From Acidobacteria bacterium Ga0074141 (GTDB lineage Bacteria > Acidobacteriota > Blastocatellia > Pyrinomonadales > Pyrinomonadaceae), in contig LNDP01000014.1 of assembly GCA_001464665.1 (NCBI GenBank), positions 124,001 through 188,000 of the forward strand: 64,000 nucleotides of DNA, given 5' to 3'. Each line of letters starts with the position of its first letter. Positions within the stretch are counted from its first letter, which is position 1. A model generated the notes under the pieces. That model had not been told where the DNA came from and ran no database searches. It saw only the letters and a list, made by a program, of their open reading frames with translations. Both the position numbers and the translations under genes were made by a program. Positions 13,339 to 21,830 of this stretch are shown one piece after another.

Positions 13339-13728
13339 ATGGCGAAAATAGAGCGATTCGAGGATCTGCAAGTTTGGAAGCTAGCATTCGAGATCGCTAA
13401 CGACGTTTATGATCTCAGTTCACGCGAACCGTTTTCTCGAGACTTCGCTTTACGTGATCAAATGCGTCGATCTGCTATCTCAGTATTCTCAAACATTGCA
13501 GAAGGATTCGAGCGTGACGGCAACAAAGAGTTCATTAATTTCCTCGCGATCGCTAAGGGCTCGTGCGGTGAGTTGCGAACTCAGATATTGTTTGCCAATC
13601 GACGCGGGTATATTACCGAACAGGAGATCGTCGGACTCTTGGATCGTTTACGACAAGCAAGTAATCAGATATCGGGGTTTCAAAGGTACCTCAGAAATAA
13701 CGAATTTAAGGGACGTAAATTTGTTTGA
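13339..13728 (+). CDS. Four-helix-bundle protein (23S rRNA intervening-sequence ORF family)
   Basis: 129 aa. It matches the TIGR02436-type family: FEDLQVWKLAFEIAN at the start, then QMRRSAISVFSNIAEGFER and the IAKGSCGELRTQ helix. Members form pentameric four-helix bundles and were first seen inside 23S rRNA intervening sequences, though many lie elsewhere; their function is unresolved. Here there is no rRNA: the gene sits between cphB and cphA and is bracketed by inverted heptamer arrays (13255-13290 and 13751-13779). This suggests arrival as a repeat-bounded unit into a former cphB-cphA operon. It appears AT-richer than its neighbours. Confidence 0.9.
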   Translation: MAKIERFEDLQVWKLAFEIANDVYDLSSREPFSRDFALRDQMRRSAISVFSNIAEGFERDGNKEFINFLAIAKGSCGELRTQILFANRRGYITEQEIVGLLDRLRQASNQISGFQRYLRNNEFKGRKFV

Positions 13729-13750
13729 CCCGGAAGACGCGTCCTACAAT

Positions 13751-13779
13751 CTGGAATTTGGAATTTGGAATTTGGAATC
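13751..13779 (+). repeat. Heptamer array TTGGAAT, right arm
   Basis: One CTGGAAT and three TTGGAAT units, the reverse complement of the array at 13255-13290. It ends eight bases before the cphA ATG and occupies the place where a Shine-Dalgarno would be expected. Confidence 0.85.
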
Positions 13780-13786
13780 ATGAACA

Positions 13787-16435
13787 ATGGAAATTCTTGA
13801 GATAAGAACACTTCGGGGGCCGAATTATTGGAGCGGCTATTGGAAAAAGCTGATCATAATGCGGCTGGACATCGGCGACTTCGAGGACCGGCCCTCGGAC
13901 AAGATCGATGGCTTCTATGGCCGGATGAACGAAGTGTTGCCGTCGCTCCTGACGCACGGTTGCAGCTATGGCGAAGAGGGCGGCTTTCTTCGCCGTGTGC
14001 AGGAAGGGACGTGGGCAGGGCACATCATCGAGCATATTGCCCTCGAGCTCCAGACGCTTGCCGGAATGGACACCGGCTACGGGCGTACCCGCGAAACGGA
14101 TGAACGCGGGATCTACAACGTCGTATTCAGCTACCACGAAGAAGAGGTCGGGCGATTTGCCGCAAAGGCAGCGGTGCGGCTATTTCTTGAATTGTCAGAA
14201 GGCAAGCCGACGGATGAGATCAAGGCCGAGGTGGCGGAGGCCATCCAGCGGATGCGTGAGATCCGCGAGGATGTCCGCTTCGGGCCTTCGACGGGGTCGT
14301 TGGTCGAGGAGGCCGAAAGCCGCGGCATTCCTTACATCAGGCTCAACGACCAATCGCTCGTCCAGCTCGGCTACGGTGTTCACCAGAAGCGAATTCAGGC
14401 GACAACCACCGCCAACACAAACATGATCGCGGTCGATATCGCCGGGAACAAGCACGCGACCAAGACGCTGCTCGGCGATATGGGCATTCCCGTTCCGAAG
14501 GGCTATCGCATTCGCGAGGAAGAAGAGCTTGAAGCAACGCTCGAGCGGGTCGGGTTTCCGGTGGTCATCAAGCCGCTTGACGGTAACCACGGCAAAGGTG
14601 CGACGGTCGGTGTACAGTCGCTTGAAGAGGCTAAGGTTGCATGGGAGAAGGCGAAGGAATACTCGCGTTGGGTGATCGTTGAAAAGCAGCTTGTAGGAGC
14701 AGATTTCCGTGCTTTGGTGGTTAATAACCGCCTTATTGCAGTCGCTAAACGCGTTCCTGCTCATGTTGTCGGAGACGGCAAGCAGACGATCCAGGAACTG
14801 ATCGACGAGACGAATTCCGATCCTCGCCGGGGCTATGGCCACGAGAACGTGCTGACGGAGATCGACGTTGATAGCCAGACGATGCGGTGCATCAAGAATG
14901 CCGGTTACGATCTCGAAAGCATTCTGCCGAAGGGCGAGGTGCTTTATCTCAAGACGACCGCCAATATCTCGACAGGCGGAACGGCCATCGACGTCACCGA
15001 CGAAGTCCATCCGGAGAACGTCTTTCTATTTGAACGCATAGCACGGATCATTGGGCTTGACGTAGCCGGCGTCGATATCATTGCGGAGAACGTCAGCGAA
15101 CCGCTGCATGAGAGCGGAGGCGGGATCATCGAGGTCAACGCCGCTCCGGGCTTCCGGATGCACCTTGCCCCAAGCGAGGGCATTGGCCGCAATGTGGCTG
15201 AACACGTGCTCGATATGCTCTTTCCTGCCGGAGCTCAAAGCCGCATTCCGATCTTTGCCATCACCGGAACCAACGGCAAAACGACGACGACCCGCCTGAT
15301 CGCACACATCCTCAAAGGCACCGGGCGAACGGTCGGGTTTACGACGACCGACGGTACTTACATCCAGAATCAGCAGATCGTCCGCGGAGATAACACCGGG
15401 CCCGTTTCCGCTCAACTCGTGCTCAAAGATCCGACCGTTGATGTCGCCGTGCTTGAGACGGCCCGTGGAGGCATCATCCGGTCCGGGCTTGGCTTTGACC
15501 ATTGCGACATCGGAGTAGTGCTCAACGTTGCTGCCGACCACCTCGGGATGAAGGACGTAAATACGCTTGAGGACCTTGCTCGGGTGAAATCGGTCATCCC
15601 GCGATCGGTCAGCAAGTCTGGGTTTGCGGTGCTTAATGCCGAGGACCCGCTTGTTTACAAGATGAAGGAATTGGTCGACGGCAAGGTCGTTTGCTTCTCA
15701 ATGGACGAGAACAACCCGACCATTAAGCGGCGTGCGGAGCGTGGACGTATCTCGTGCGTTTACGAGAATGGCTACGTGACCATCCTGAAAGGCAAGTGGA
15801 AGGTTCGGGTCGAAAAGGCGACGAACATCCCGCTGACATACGGTGGCCGTGCCGAGTTCATGGTCCAGAACGTGCTGGCGGCGACCCTTGCCTGCTTTGT
15901 CCACGGGGTTTCGATCGAGGACATCCGCGTTGGCCTGACCACATTCAATGCCGGTGCAGCACAGACTCCGGGACGACTCAACTTCACCGAGGTTGGCCAC
16001 GTCACCGTCCTGATGGACTACGCACACAACCCCGCAGGCTTCGAGGGGCTTGCGAAGTTCGTCGCAAAGCTGCCGCACAAATATCGCACGGTCGTTATGA
16101 CCACGCCGGGCGACAGGCGTGACGAGGACATCCGCGAGATGGGCGAGATAGCGGGGAATAACTTTGACCGGATCGTTATCCGTGCCGGAAATTACCTTCG
16201 CGGAAGGGAAGCAGCGGAAATCGCGGCTTTGATTCAAGAAGGCATCGCCCGCAGCGAAGGCCAGCCGCAGGTCCGCGTCATTCCGGCAGGCAGAGATGCC
16301 ATCCACCACGCGATAAAGAACGGCCGCAAGGGTGAATTGGTCGTTACGCTCGCTGACGTTGTGCCGGACGACATCGGGTATGTTCAGGAGATCAGGGACA
16401 AGATGCTGGAGGAGCAGGCAGACGAGGTGAAATAG
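13787..16435 (+). CDS. cphA: Cyanophycin synthetase
   Basis: 882 aa, the usual CphA1 length. It alternately adds Asp to the polymer backbone and Arg to the Asp side chain, using ATP, in the cytoplasm. Domains: N-terminal domain 1-160 starting MEILEIRTLRGPNYWS; ATP-grasp about 215-480 (VVIKPLDGNHGKGATVGV); Mur-ligase-like domain from about 485 with P-loop GTNGKTTTTR at 494 and a C-terminal Mur part (LMDYAHNPAGF, TTPGDRRDEDI). The ATG at 13787 has no good Shine-Dalgarno because a heptamer repeat directly precedes it. The stop codon is immediately followed by the ATG of the next gene, so the two are probably coupled. Confidence 0.97.
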   Translation: MEILEIRTLRGPNYWSGYWKKLIIMRLDIGDFEDRPSDKIDGFYGRMNEVLPSLLTHGCSYGEEGGFLRRVQEGTWAGHIIEHIALELQTLAGMDTGYGRTRETDERGIYNVVFSYHEEEVGRFAAKAAVRLFLELSEGKPTDEIKAEVAEAIQRMREIREDVRFGPSTGSLVEEAESRGIPYIRLNDQSLVQLGYGVHQKRIQATTTANTNMIAVDIAGNKHATKTLLGDMGIPVPKGYRIREEEELEATLERVGFPVVIKPLDGNHGKGATVGVQSLEEAKVAWEKAKEYSRWVIVEKQLVGADFRALVVNNRLIAVAKRVPAHVVGDGKQTIQELIDETNSDPRRGYGHENVLTEIDVDSQTMRCIKNAGYDLESILPKGEVLYLKTTANISTGGTAIDVTDEVHPENVFLFERIARIIGLDVAGVDIIAENVSEPLHESGGGIIEVNAAPGFRMHLAPSEGIGRNVAEHVLDMLFPAGAQSRIPIFAITGTNGKTTTTRLIAHILKGTGRTVGFTTTDGTYIQNQQIVRGDNTGPVSAQLVLKDPTVDVAVLETARGGIIRSGLGFDHCDIGVVLNVAADHLGMKDVNTLEDLARVKSVIPRSVSKSGFAVLNAEDPLVYKMKELVDGKVVCFSMDENNPTIKRRAERGRISCVYENGYVTILKGKWKVRVEKATNIPLTYGGRAEFMVQNVLAATLACFVHGVSIEDIRVGLTTFNAGAAQTPGRLNFTEVGHVTVLMDYAHNPAGFEGLAKFVAKLPHKYRTVVMTTPGDRRDEDIREMGEIAGNNFDRIVIRAGNYLRGREAAEIAALIQEGIARSEGQPQVRVIPAGRDAIHHAIKNGRKGELVVTLADVVPDDIGYVQEIRDKMLEEQADEVK

Positions 16436-17071
16436 ATGGCAGGAATTTTTGAACGCATTAAAGAGCTGTTGGGCGGTGTGCCTTCGGAGTTATCCGAGGA
16501 AGAAAAGGCTCAGCAATTGGCGAAAAGTGTCGCTCAACGCCAGATCAATGAGCTTATAGCTCGAGAGGAAAGCTACGCTGGACGCCCCGATCTTTGGGAA
16601 GGAGAGTTTCTACAAACGATAGAATTTTCCGTCGAGGCATCGGAGGATGAACGTGAGGATCTCGAGGATGGGATCGTTCCTTGGATCAATCTCGTTGGAC
16701 GAGAGGTCGAGTTAGAACGGTTGATCGATCCTGATTCGATAGCCTTGAACTACCAGAAGGCGAGGATCGTTTTCGACTATCCCTTAAACAATCCGACGAC
16801 TCGCGAAATAACCACGTCCGACGAAGGATTTACGCGAAGGCAGTTGGTCGAAGCGATCGGTAGGTTTTACGAGGAGATCTATGAAGAGGAAGAGGCGTCA
16901 GCTACAACGAAGACTCTTCCTAAGTCCGATCGGCGGATCATGAACAGGAATCAAACCGACGGGATTTACGGGATATGGGGGCATGATCTTGACGACATAG
17001 CGATAAGCGGCGTCGAAGCAAGACGGACTAGAGATGGTGAGATCGTGTTGATACTAGGGATCGAATCTTAG
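16436..17071 (+). CDS. Unknown protein translationally coupled to cphA
   Basis: 211 aa. The ATG directly follows the cphA TAG with no spacer. Glu/Asp-rich. N-terminus MAGIFERIKELLGG with an acidic helix-forming stretch to about residue 45; the middle has WINLVGREVELERL and FDYPLNNPTTREI; then GFTRRQLVEAIGRFYEEIYEEEE and a C-terminal GIYGIWGHDLDDIAISGV. No catalytic motif, signal peptide or membrane segment. The late GIWGHDLDDL-like block looks like a conserved family signature, but I cannot tie it to a function. Its position suggests expression with cyanophycin synthetase; a direct role in granule metabolism is only a guess. Confidence 0.8.
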   Translation: MAGIFERIKELLGGVPSELSEEEKAQQLAKSVAQRQINELIAREESYAGRPDLWEGEFLQTIEFSVEASEDEREDLEDGIVPWINLVGREVELERLIDPDSIALNYQKARIVFDYPLNNPTTREITTSDEGFTRRQLVEAIGRFYEEIYEEEEASATTKTLPKSDRRIMNRNQTDGIYGIWGHDLDDIAISGVEARRTRDGEIVLILGIES

Positions 17072-17078
17072 GTCGTCA

Positions 17079-18068
17079 CTAGCTGTAAATATCTACCACC
17101 ATCAAATTGTCGTTGCCTGTTATGTGACCGCGGTACATTCCTTCGGAGTTGAAGGGCAGGGTGACGTTGCCGTGGGTATCGACGGCGATAAGGCCGCCTT
17201 CGCCGCTTATTTCGGTTAGGCGTGCGATGGTTTCGCGTGCGGCGTCTTCGAGCGAGATCTCTTTATACCGCATCCGTGCCGAAACATCGTAGGCGGAAAC
17301 GCCGAGCATGAAATACTCTCCATGGCCGGTGCAGGAGACGGCACAGAGGTCGTCGGCATAAGTGCCCGCACCGATCAGCGGCGTATCTCCGATGCGGCCA
17401 AACTTCTTGTTTGTCATCCCGCCGGTCGAGGTCGCAGCTGCGAGCGAGCCATTCTTATCGCATGCAACGGCTCCGACGGTGCCAAGGTCAGAACCGCCTG
17501 CGTTAGCGGGCGGCCAGTTCCTTTTAGTTCGAACAGACTGGCCCGCCGCTGACGCAGCGGGTTCCGACACATGATCTAGCTGCACCCGTCCGTCGGCGAT
17601 GGCGTCCTGCAGTTGGAGCCAGCGATGCTCGGTGAAGAAATACTCATCGGGGGCGGTCTCAATGCCCATTTCAGCCGCGAACTGATTAGCCCCCTCGCCG
17701 GCCAGCAGGATGTGTTCGGTCTTTTCCATCACCTTTCTTGCAAGCCTGATCGGGTTCCTGACGTTCCTTACAAACGCGACCGCACCTGCACTTAGACTCT
17801 TGCCGTCCATGATCGCCGCGTCCATTTCGTTCTTGCCTTCGCTTGTGAAAACGGCTCCGCGACCGGAATTGAACAGCGGGAAATCCTCAAGCGAGACGAC
17901 CGCCGCCTCGACCGCATCCAGCGACGGCCCGCCCTTCTCAAGCACCGCCCAACCCGCCTTCAACGCCGCTTCCAGCCCGCGGCGGTATTCCAGTTCAAGC
18001 TCCTCGGTCATCTGCGAACGCAGTATCGTCCCCGCCCCGCCATGTATTGCCAATGCGATCTTTGCCAT
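17079..18068 (-). CDS. iaaA: Isoaspartyl peptidase / L-asparaginase (Ntn hydrolase), with repeat insertion
   Basis: 329 aa, plant-type asparaginase family T2. It is made as a precursor that self-cleaves before a Thr, here T197 in GTVGAVA. Other features: AIHGGAGTI at the N-terminus, NSGRGAVFTSEGKNEMDAAIMDG, and the small-subunit STGGMTNKKFGRIGDTPLIGAGTYAD. It cleaves beta-aspartyl dipeptides, including the beta-Asp-Arg released by cyanophycinase, which fits its place convergent with the cph genes. Residues 168-194 (SEPAASAAG to AGGSD) are an in-frame palindromic repeat in the flexible loop just before the cleavage site. No signal peptide, so cytoplasmic. A secreted paralogue lies at 60262. 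Confidence 0.95.
   Translation of the reverse strand: MAKIALAIHGGAGTILRSQMTEELELEYRRGLEAALKAGWAVLEKGGPSLDAVEAAVVSLEDFPLFNSGRGAVFTSEGKNEMDAAIMDGKSLSAGAVAFVRNVRNPIRLARKVMEKTEHILLAGEGANQFAAEMGIETAPDEYFFTEHRWLQLQDAIADGRVQLDHVSEPAASAAGQSVRTKRNWPPANAGGSDLGTVGAVACDKNGSLAAATSTGGMTNKKFGRIGDTPLIGAGTYADDLCAVSCTGHGEYFMLGVSAYDVSARMRYKEISLEDAARETIARLTEISGEGGLIAVDTHGNVTLPFNSEGMYRGHITGNDNLMVVDIYS
17487..17568 (-). repeat. Two-hairpin palindromic element, in frame in iaaA
   Basis: Two hairpins with near-identical stems face each other (CCGCCTGC-gtta-GCGGGCGG and CCCGCCGCTGACGCAGCGGG). It is read as SEPAASAAG ... WPPANAGGSD, in the opposite orientation to the coaBC copy but giving nearly the same peptide. Confidence 0.85.
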
Positions 18069-18093
18069 AGTCCAAATCTACCACAGGGGCTTC

Positions 18094-18181
18094 AATCAAA
18101 CATCAATACCTGTTTAGAAGTGTTTAGATGTTTTAAGTGTTTATGTTTCAAACACCCTCAAACACCTTTTAATGTTTGATT
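18094..18181 (+). repeat. 88-bp palindromic repeat with AATCAAACAT ends, copy 1
   Basis: Terminal inverted repeat AATCAAACAT/ATGTTTGATT encloses a degenerate TGTTTAGA-type array and an inverted CAAACACC array. It is preceded by TTC and followed by AGAG, as is copy 2. It lies between iaaA and the toxin-antitoxin pair; nothing else is seen in this 230-base gap. Confidence 0.8.
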
Positions 18182-18298
18182 AGAGTTGCTACCTGTTAAT
18201 GTGGAATTGTCTTGATCAGGCGGACGATCGAGAATCTCGGTCATCCAATCTCGCATATAAATATTGACATCGATGATGTTCAGCAACAGAATTAGAAT

Positions 18299-18535
18299 AT
18301 GAATGCGACTGTTGAATTAGAACTGCCCGAAGGAGTCAAGGTAAGCGAATCAGAACTAAGGATGATACTCGCCGCCAAGCTCTTTGACATGGGCGAGCTG
18401 TCATCCGGTCAGGCAGCCAAAATGGTAGGTAAGTCAAGGCGGGAGTTTTTGGAGTCCGTTGGTAAATACGGTGTATCGATATTTCAATATGACGCAGACG
18501 AGCTGGAGGAAGACCTCGAGCGTTTAGGCCAATGA
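18299..18535 (+). CDS. UPF0175 family protein, likely antitoxin
   Basis: 78 aa. It matches the UPF0175 family: an N-terminal strand (TVELELPEGVKV), then LRMILAAKLFDMGELSSGQAAKMVGKSRREFLESVGKYGV, a helix-turn-helix-like region typical of the family. Such proteins are commonly paired with PIN-domain or DUF3368 partners, and here the stop overlaps the start of a DUF3368 gene by four bases (ATGA), so the two are translated together. It would act as the DNA-binding or neutralising partner; that role is inferred from family and pairing. The module is bracketed by two copies of an AATCAAACAT palindromic repeat. Confidence 0.88.
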   Translation: MNATVELELPEGVKVSESELRMILAAKLFDMGELSSGQAAKMVGKSRREFLESVGKYGVSIFQYDADELEEDLERLGQ

Positions 18536-18978
18536 TCGTGATCGCGGACGCAAGCTGTCTTATAACGCTTGATAATATCGACGAATCTGACCTCCTGCCT
18601 AAGATATATGACGAGATATATGTTACCCCTGAAGTAGCTGCCGAGGTGGGTGATTCTTTGCCAGCTTGGGCGTTGCAGCGTTCAAGTTCCAATCAAAGTC
18701 TCGTCGAACAACTCACATCCGACCTCGAACTGGGTGAAGCGACATCGATTGCTTTAGCGTTGGAGCTAGCCGACTGTTTGCTGATAATAGACGAAAAGAA
18801 AGGACGTCGTGTAGCCAAGAATCGAGGTGTAAAGATCACCGGTACTTTCGGAGTAATCATTCAAGCGTTTGAAATGAAGCTCATTGGCGACCCAGGTTCA
18901 ATAGTCGAACGTCTGGAAAGCGTAGGGTTTCGCATTTCCCAAAACCTAAAAGACAACATGCGGAAGAAAATTCACTAG
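18532..18978 (+). CDS. DUF3368 / PIN-like protein, likely toxin
   Basis: 148 aa. The PIN-like fold is shown by the N-terminal VIADASCLITLDNI with its acidic residue, the central DLELGEATSIALALELADCLLIIDEKKGRRVA, with Glu and Asp positions of PIN nucleases, and GVKITGTFGVIIQAFEMKLI. DUF3368 proteins are treated as RNase-like toxins of type II systems; activity is not proven here. The start overlaps the UPF0175 stop by four bases. No degradation is visible: acidic residues and length are intact. Confidence 0.88.
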   Translation: MIVIADASCLITLDNIDESDLLPKIYDEIYVTPEVAAEVGDSLPAWALQRSSSNQSLVEQLTSDLELGEATSIALALELADCLLIIDEKKGRRVAKNRGVKITGTFGVIIQAFEMKLIGDPGSIVERLESVGFRISQNLKDNMRKKIH

Positions 18979-19173
18979 TTGATAGACTTCCATTGTTCCG
19001 CAAGCCGGAGGGCGGAGCCCATCGAAAATCTATCCATTTCGTAGAAATAGATACACCTCCCCCTTCCTTACTTCCTAAGCAGAGAATGTTATTTGTTAAG
19101 TTGACGTAAGAATACCGCGGTGTTGTATCTGTTGTCATTTGTATTATCTACGCAATGCAAACCTATGAACTTC

Positions 19174-19253
19174 AATCAAACATTTAAGGGGGTTTGAAGG
19201 TGTTTGAAACTTACGAATTTCAAACACCTTCAAACACCTTTTGATGTTTGATT
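19174..19253 (+). repeat. 80-bp palindromic repeat with AATCAAACAT ends, copy 2
   Basis: Same ends and flanks as copy 1 (18094-18181) with a cleaner GGTGTTTGAA / TTCAAACACC inverted array. The right end supplies two of the three bases of the copA stop codon. It is the only structure seen in the 273-base gap 18979-19251. Confidence 0.82.
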
Positions 19254-21729
19254 AGAGCTTTTGGCCTCGGAGGCGGAGGGCGTTGGCGATGACGGAGACG
19301 GAGCTGAACGTCATCGCGGCACTGGCGATCATGGGCGAGAGCAGGACGCCGAAGACCGGGAAGAGCACGCCGGCGGCGATGGGCACGCCGAGTATGTTGT
19401 AGGCAAAGGCGAAGAAGAGATTTTGGCGGATGTTCTTCATCGTGTTCAGGCTGAGGTTTCGTGCTTTCAGGATGCCATCGAGGTCAGGGCGGAGCAGCGT
19501 GATGTCAGAAGATTCGATCGCTACATCTGTTCCCGAAGCGAACGCGATCCCGACGTCAGCCTGTGCCAAAGCCGGAGCGTCGTTGACGCCATCGCCGGCC
19601 ATCGCCACACGCTTACCCATCGCCTGCAGCTCCTTCACCTTTGCAGCTTTGTCCTGCGGCATCACCTCGGCGAAGACCTTGTCGATCCCGAGTTCTTCCG
19701 CCACAGCATCAGCCGTAGCCTGATTGTCGCCGGTCATCATTACGACCTCAATGCCTTGCTTGTGAAGCTCGTCGATAGCGGCTTTGGCGGAGGGCTTGAT
19801 TGCGTCGGCGACGATCATCGTCCCGGCATGTTCGCCATCGACCATCACCGCCAACTGCGATCCGATTACGTTCTCTTGAGCAGGCACACTTTCGTCACGC
19901 CCGACGAAGATATTTCGCCCGTCGATCTTACCCGAAACGCCTTTGCCGGTCACGGACTCGAAATCCTGTACTTCGAGCAGCGAGATGCCACGCTTTTTAG
20001 CGGCCTCGGTGACTGCGTTTGCGAGCGGATGTTCGCTATGGGCTTCGATCGAGGCGGCGATCTGCAGAAGCGTGTCTTCGCCCTGTTGCTCCCCTTCAGG
20101 GAGTGAACCTTGTTCGCCGTCTGACCCAGGGTTGCGGCCTTCGGCCTTACCCTGGGCTATTATCTGCGTCCCCGTTGGGGACAAGAAGATCTTCGTTACG
20201 ACCGGCTTGCCTTCGGTGAGGGTGCCGGTTTTATCGACGACGATCGTGTTAATGGATTCGAGCGTTTCTAGGGCTTCGGCTTTTTTGATGAGGACGCCGT
20301 TCTTGGCACCGACTCCGGTTCCGACCATTATCGACATCGGGGTTCCGAGGCCGAGGGCACACGGACAGGCGATGATCAGCACGGAAACTGCGGCGACGAT
20401 AGCATAGGTCAGGCTGCCGAATACGAGCCAGACGCCGAACGAGACGACCGCAACGAGTATCACCGCCGGAACGAAATACGCCGAGACGACATCGGCCAAA
20501 CGCTGTATCGGAGCACGCGAACGCTGAGCTTCGCCGACCATTTTGACGATCTGAGCAAGCAGCGTTTCTTTGCCGACCTTTTCGGCCCGCATTGTAAATG
20601 AGCGGCTGCCGTTGATCGTTCCGCCGATCACCTTGGCACCTGCTTGTTTGGTTACGGGCATCGATTCGCCGGTGACCATCGATTCGTCGATGGAGGTCTC
20701 ACCTTCGATGATCTCGCCGTCGGTCGGCACCTTTTCGTTGGCCTTTACGCGGAGCGTCTGGCCAGCCTCAACGTGGCGGAGATCGACCGTCTCCTCGGAG
20801 CCATCGGCAAAGATGACCGTCGCCGTTTCAGGTGCGAGCCGGAGCAATTCCTTGATGGCAGAGGAGGTTTGGGCACGGGCCTTGAGCTCTAACACCTGAC
20901 CCAGCAGAACGAGTGTTGTTATGACCGCTGCCGCCTCAAAATAGACCGGTATCATGCCGGAATGGCCGTCGCGGAGCGATTCCGGGAAAAGCTGCGGGGC
21001 GAAAAGGGCAGCGAGGCTGTAGAGCATCGCCGAGCCGGTGCCGATGGCGATCAGCGTGAACATATTCGGGCTGACGTTCTTGATCGAAGCCCAGGCCCGC
21101 TCAAAGAACGGCCAACCGCCCCAAAACACGACCGGAACGGCCAGAGCGAACTGTATCCAAATTGAAACCGACGGCGAGATCAGCGAATGAAACGCCGGGA
21201 ACATCTCGCCCATCGCAAGTACGAACACCGGAAGGGTCAGCACGGCTGAGATCAGGAATCGCCGCTTCATATCGATGAACTCAGGGTCGGGCTGGTCGTC
21301 GAGGCTGATCTCCATCGGCTCAAGTGCCATCCCGCAAATCGGACACGAACCCGGGCCGATCTGAACGATCTCAGGGTGCATCGGGCAGGTGTATTCAACC
21401 GCATCCGAAGCGGATTGCGGATTCCAGATTCCAGATTCCAGATTGCCCGCTTCGCTACTTTGCGATGTCTCGTCCGCGTGATGTGCCTCAATTTGGAATT
21501 TGGAATCTGGAATCGCCTTCAAATACTTCTCGGGATCGGCGGCGAACTTGACCTTGCAGCCGGGATTGCAGAAGTAGTAGGTCGTGCCCTCGTGCTCGTA
21601 GCTGGCGGCGGCGGTCTCGGGCATTACCATCATCTTGCAGACCGGGTCGATGTGCGGTTCAGCCACCGGTTCCGGAGCCTTGCGTCCGAGCTGTACCAGA
21701 TTCGATGTTTTCTGTGCCTTATTTTCCAT
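19252..21729 (-). CDS. copA: Copper-translocating P1B-type ATPase with YHS domain and two repeat insertions
   Basis: 825 aa from the ATG at 21729, chosen because AAGAGGAC lies 6-8 nt upstream; a TTG at 21753 would add eight residues. Exports Cu(I) across the inner membrane. Domains: YHS metal-binding domain about 27-70; heavy-metal-binding domain about 113-138 ([18 protein letters not shown]); six to eight membrane helices; [13 protein letters not shown] metal-site helix; DKTGTLT phosphorylation site; [19 protein letters not shown]. Two in-frame insertions stand out: about 74-108 between YHS and the heavy-metal domain (heptamer repeats) and about 518-552 just after the DKTGTLT segment (hairpin cluster). 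Its promoter lies behind the upstream merR gene. Confidence 0.95.
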   Translation of the reverse strand: MENKAQKTSNLVQLGRKAPEPVAEPHIDPVCKMMVMPETAAASYEHEGTTYYFCNPGCKVKFAADPEKYLKAIPDSKFQIEAHHADETSQSSEAGNLESGIWNPQSASDAVEYTCPMHPEIVQIGPGSCPICGMALEPMEISLDDQPDPEFIDMKRRFLISAVLTLPVFVLAMGEMFPAFHSLISPSVSIWIQFALAVPVVFWGGWPFFERAWASIKNVSPNMFTLIAIGTGSAMLYSLAALFAPQLFPESLRDGHSGMIPVYFEAAAVITTLVLLGQVLELKARAQTSSAIKELLRLAPETATVIFADGSEETVDLRHVEAGQTLRVKANEKVPTDGEIIEGETSIDESMVTGESMPVTKQAGAKVIGGTINGSRSFTMRAEKVGKETLLAQIVKMVGEAQRSRAPIQRLADVVSAYFVPAVILVAVVSFGVWLVFGSLTYAIVAAVSVLIIACPCALGLGTPMSIMVGTGVGAKNGVLIKKAEALETLESINTIVVDKTGTLTEGKPVVTKIFLSPTGTQIIAQGKAEGRNPGSDGEQGSLPEGEQQGEDTLLQIAASIEAHSEHPLANAVTEAAKKRGISLLEVQDFESVTGKGVSGKIDGRNIFVGRDESVPAQENVIGSQLAVMVDGEHAGTMIVADAIKPSAKAAIDELHKQGIEVVMMTGDNQATADAVAEELGIDKVFAEVMPQDKAAKVKELQAMGKRVAMAGDGVNDAPALAQADVGIAFASGTDVAIESSDITLLRPDLDGILKARNLSLNTMKNIRQNLFFAFAYNILGVPIAAGVLFPVFGVLLSPMIASAAMTFSSVSVIANALRLRGQKL
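20075..20185 (-). repeat. Cluster of three hairpins, in frame in copA
   Basis: Three adjacent hairpins: CTCCCTGAAGGGGAG, a long CCCAGGGTaag...ACCCTGGG-type stem with inner GGCCgaaGGCC, and GTCCCCaacGGGGAC. They encode about 36 residues ([19 protein letters not shown] and following) absent from the usual nucleotide-binding domain border. Confidence 0.75.
21413..21513 (-). repeat. Inverted heptamer arrays, in frame in copA
   Basis: Left arm 21413-21447 is GATTCCA-type units; right arm 21490-21513 is AATTTGG-type units. They have the same unit and orientation plan as the arms around the four-helix-bundle gene, but with only about 42 bases between them. Read as a linker between YHS and heavy-metal domains. 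Confidence 0.85.
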
Positions 21730-21830
21730 GTTTCGTGTCCTCTTCTTATTCAACCGCTTCTAACTAACCGATGGATCGTGAACATCTAACAGTTGCCAGC
21801 ACCCTTGCTGTTGGTTAGGTGTCTGAGTTC

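Noticed and set aside
13339-13728. Four-helix-bundle ORF as evidence of a 23S rRNA intervening sequence
   Set aside because: No rRNA sequence flanks it; the neighbours are cphB and cphA.
21730-21753. TTG start for copA eight codons upstream
   Set aside because: The downstream ATG has AAGAGGAC at proper spacing, while the TTG has none.
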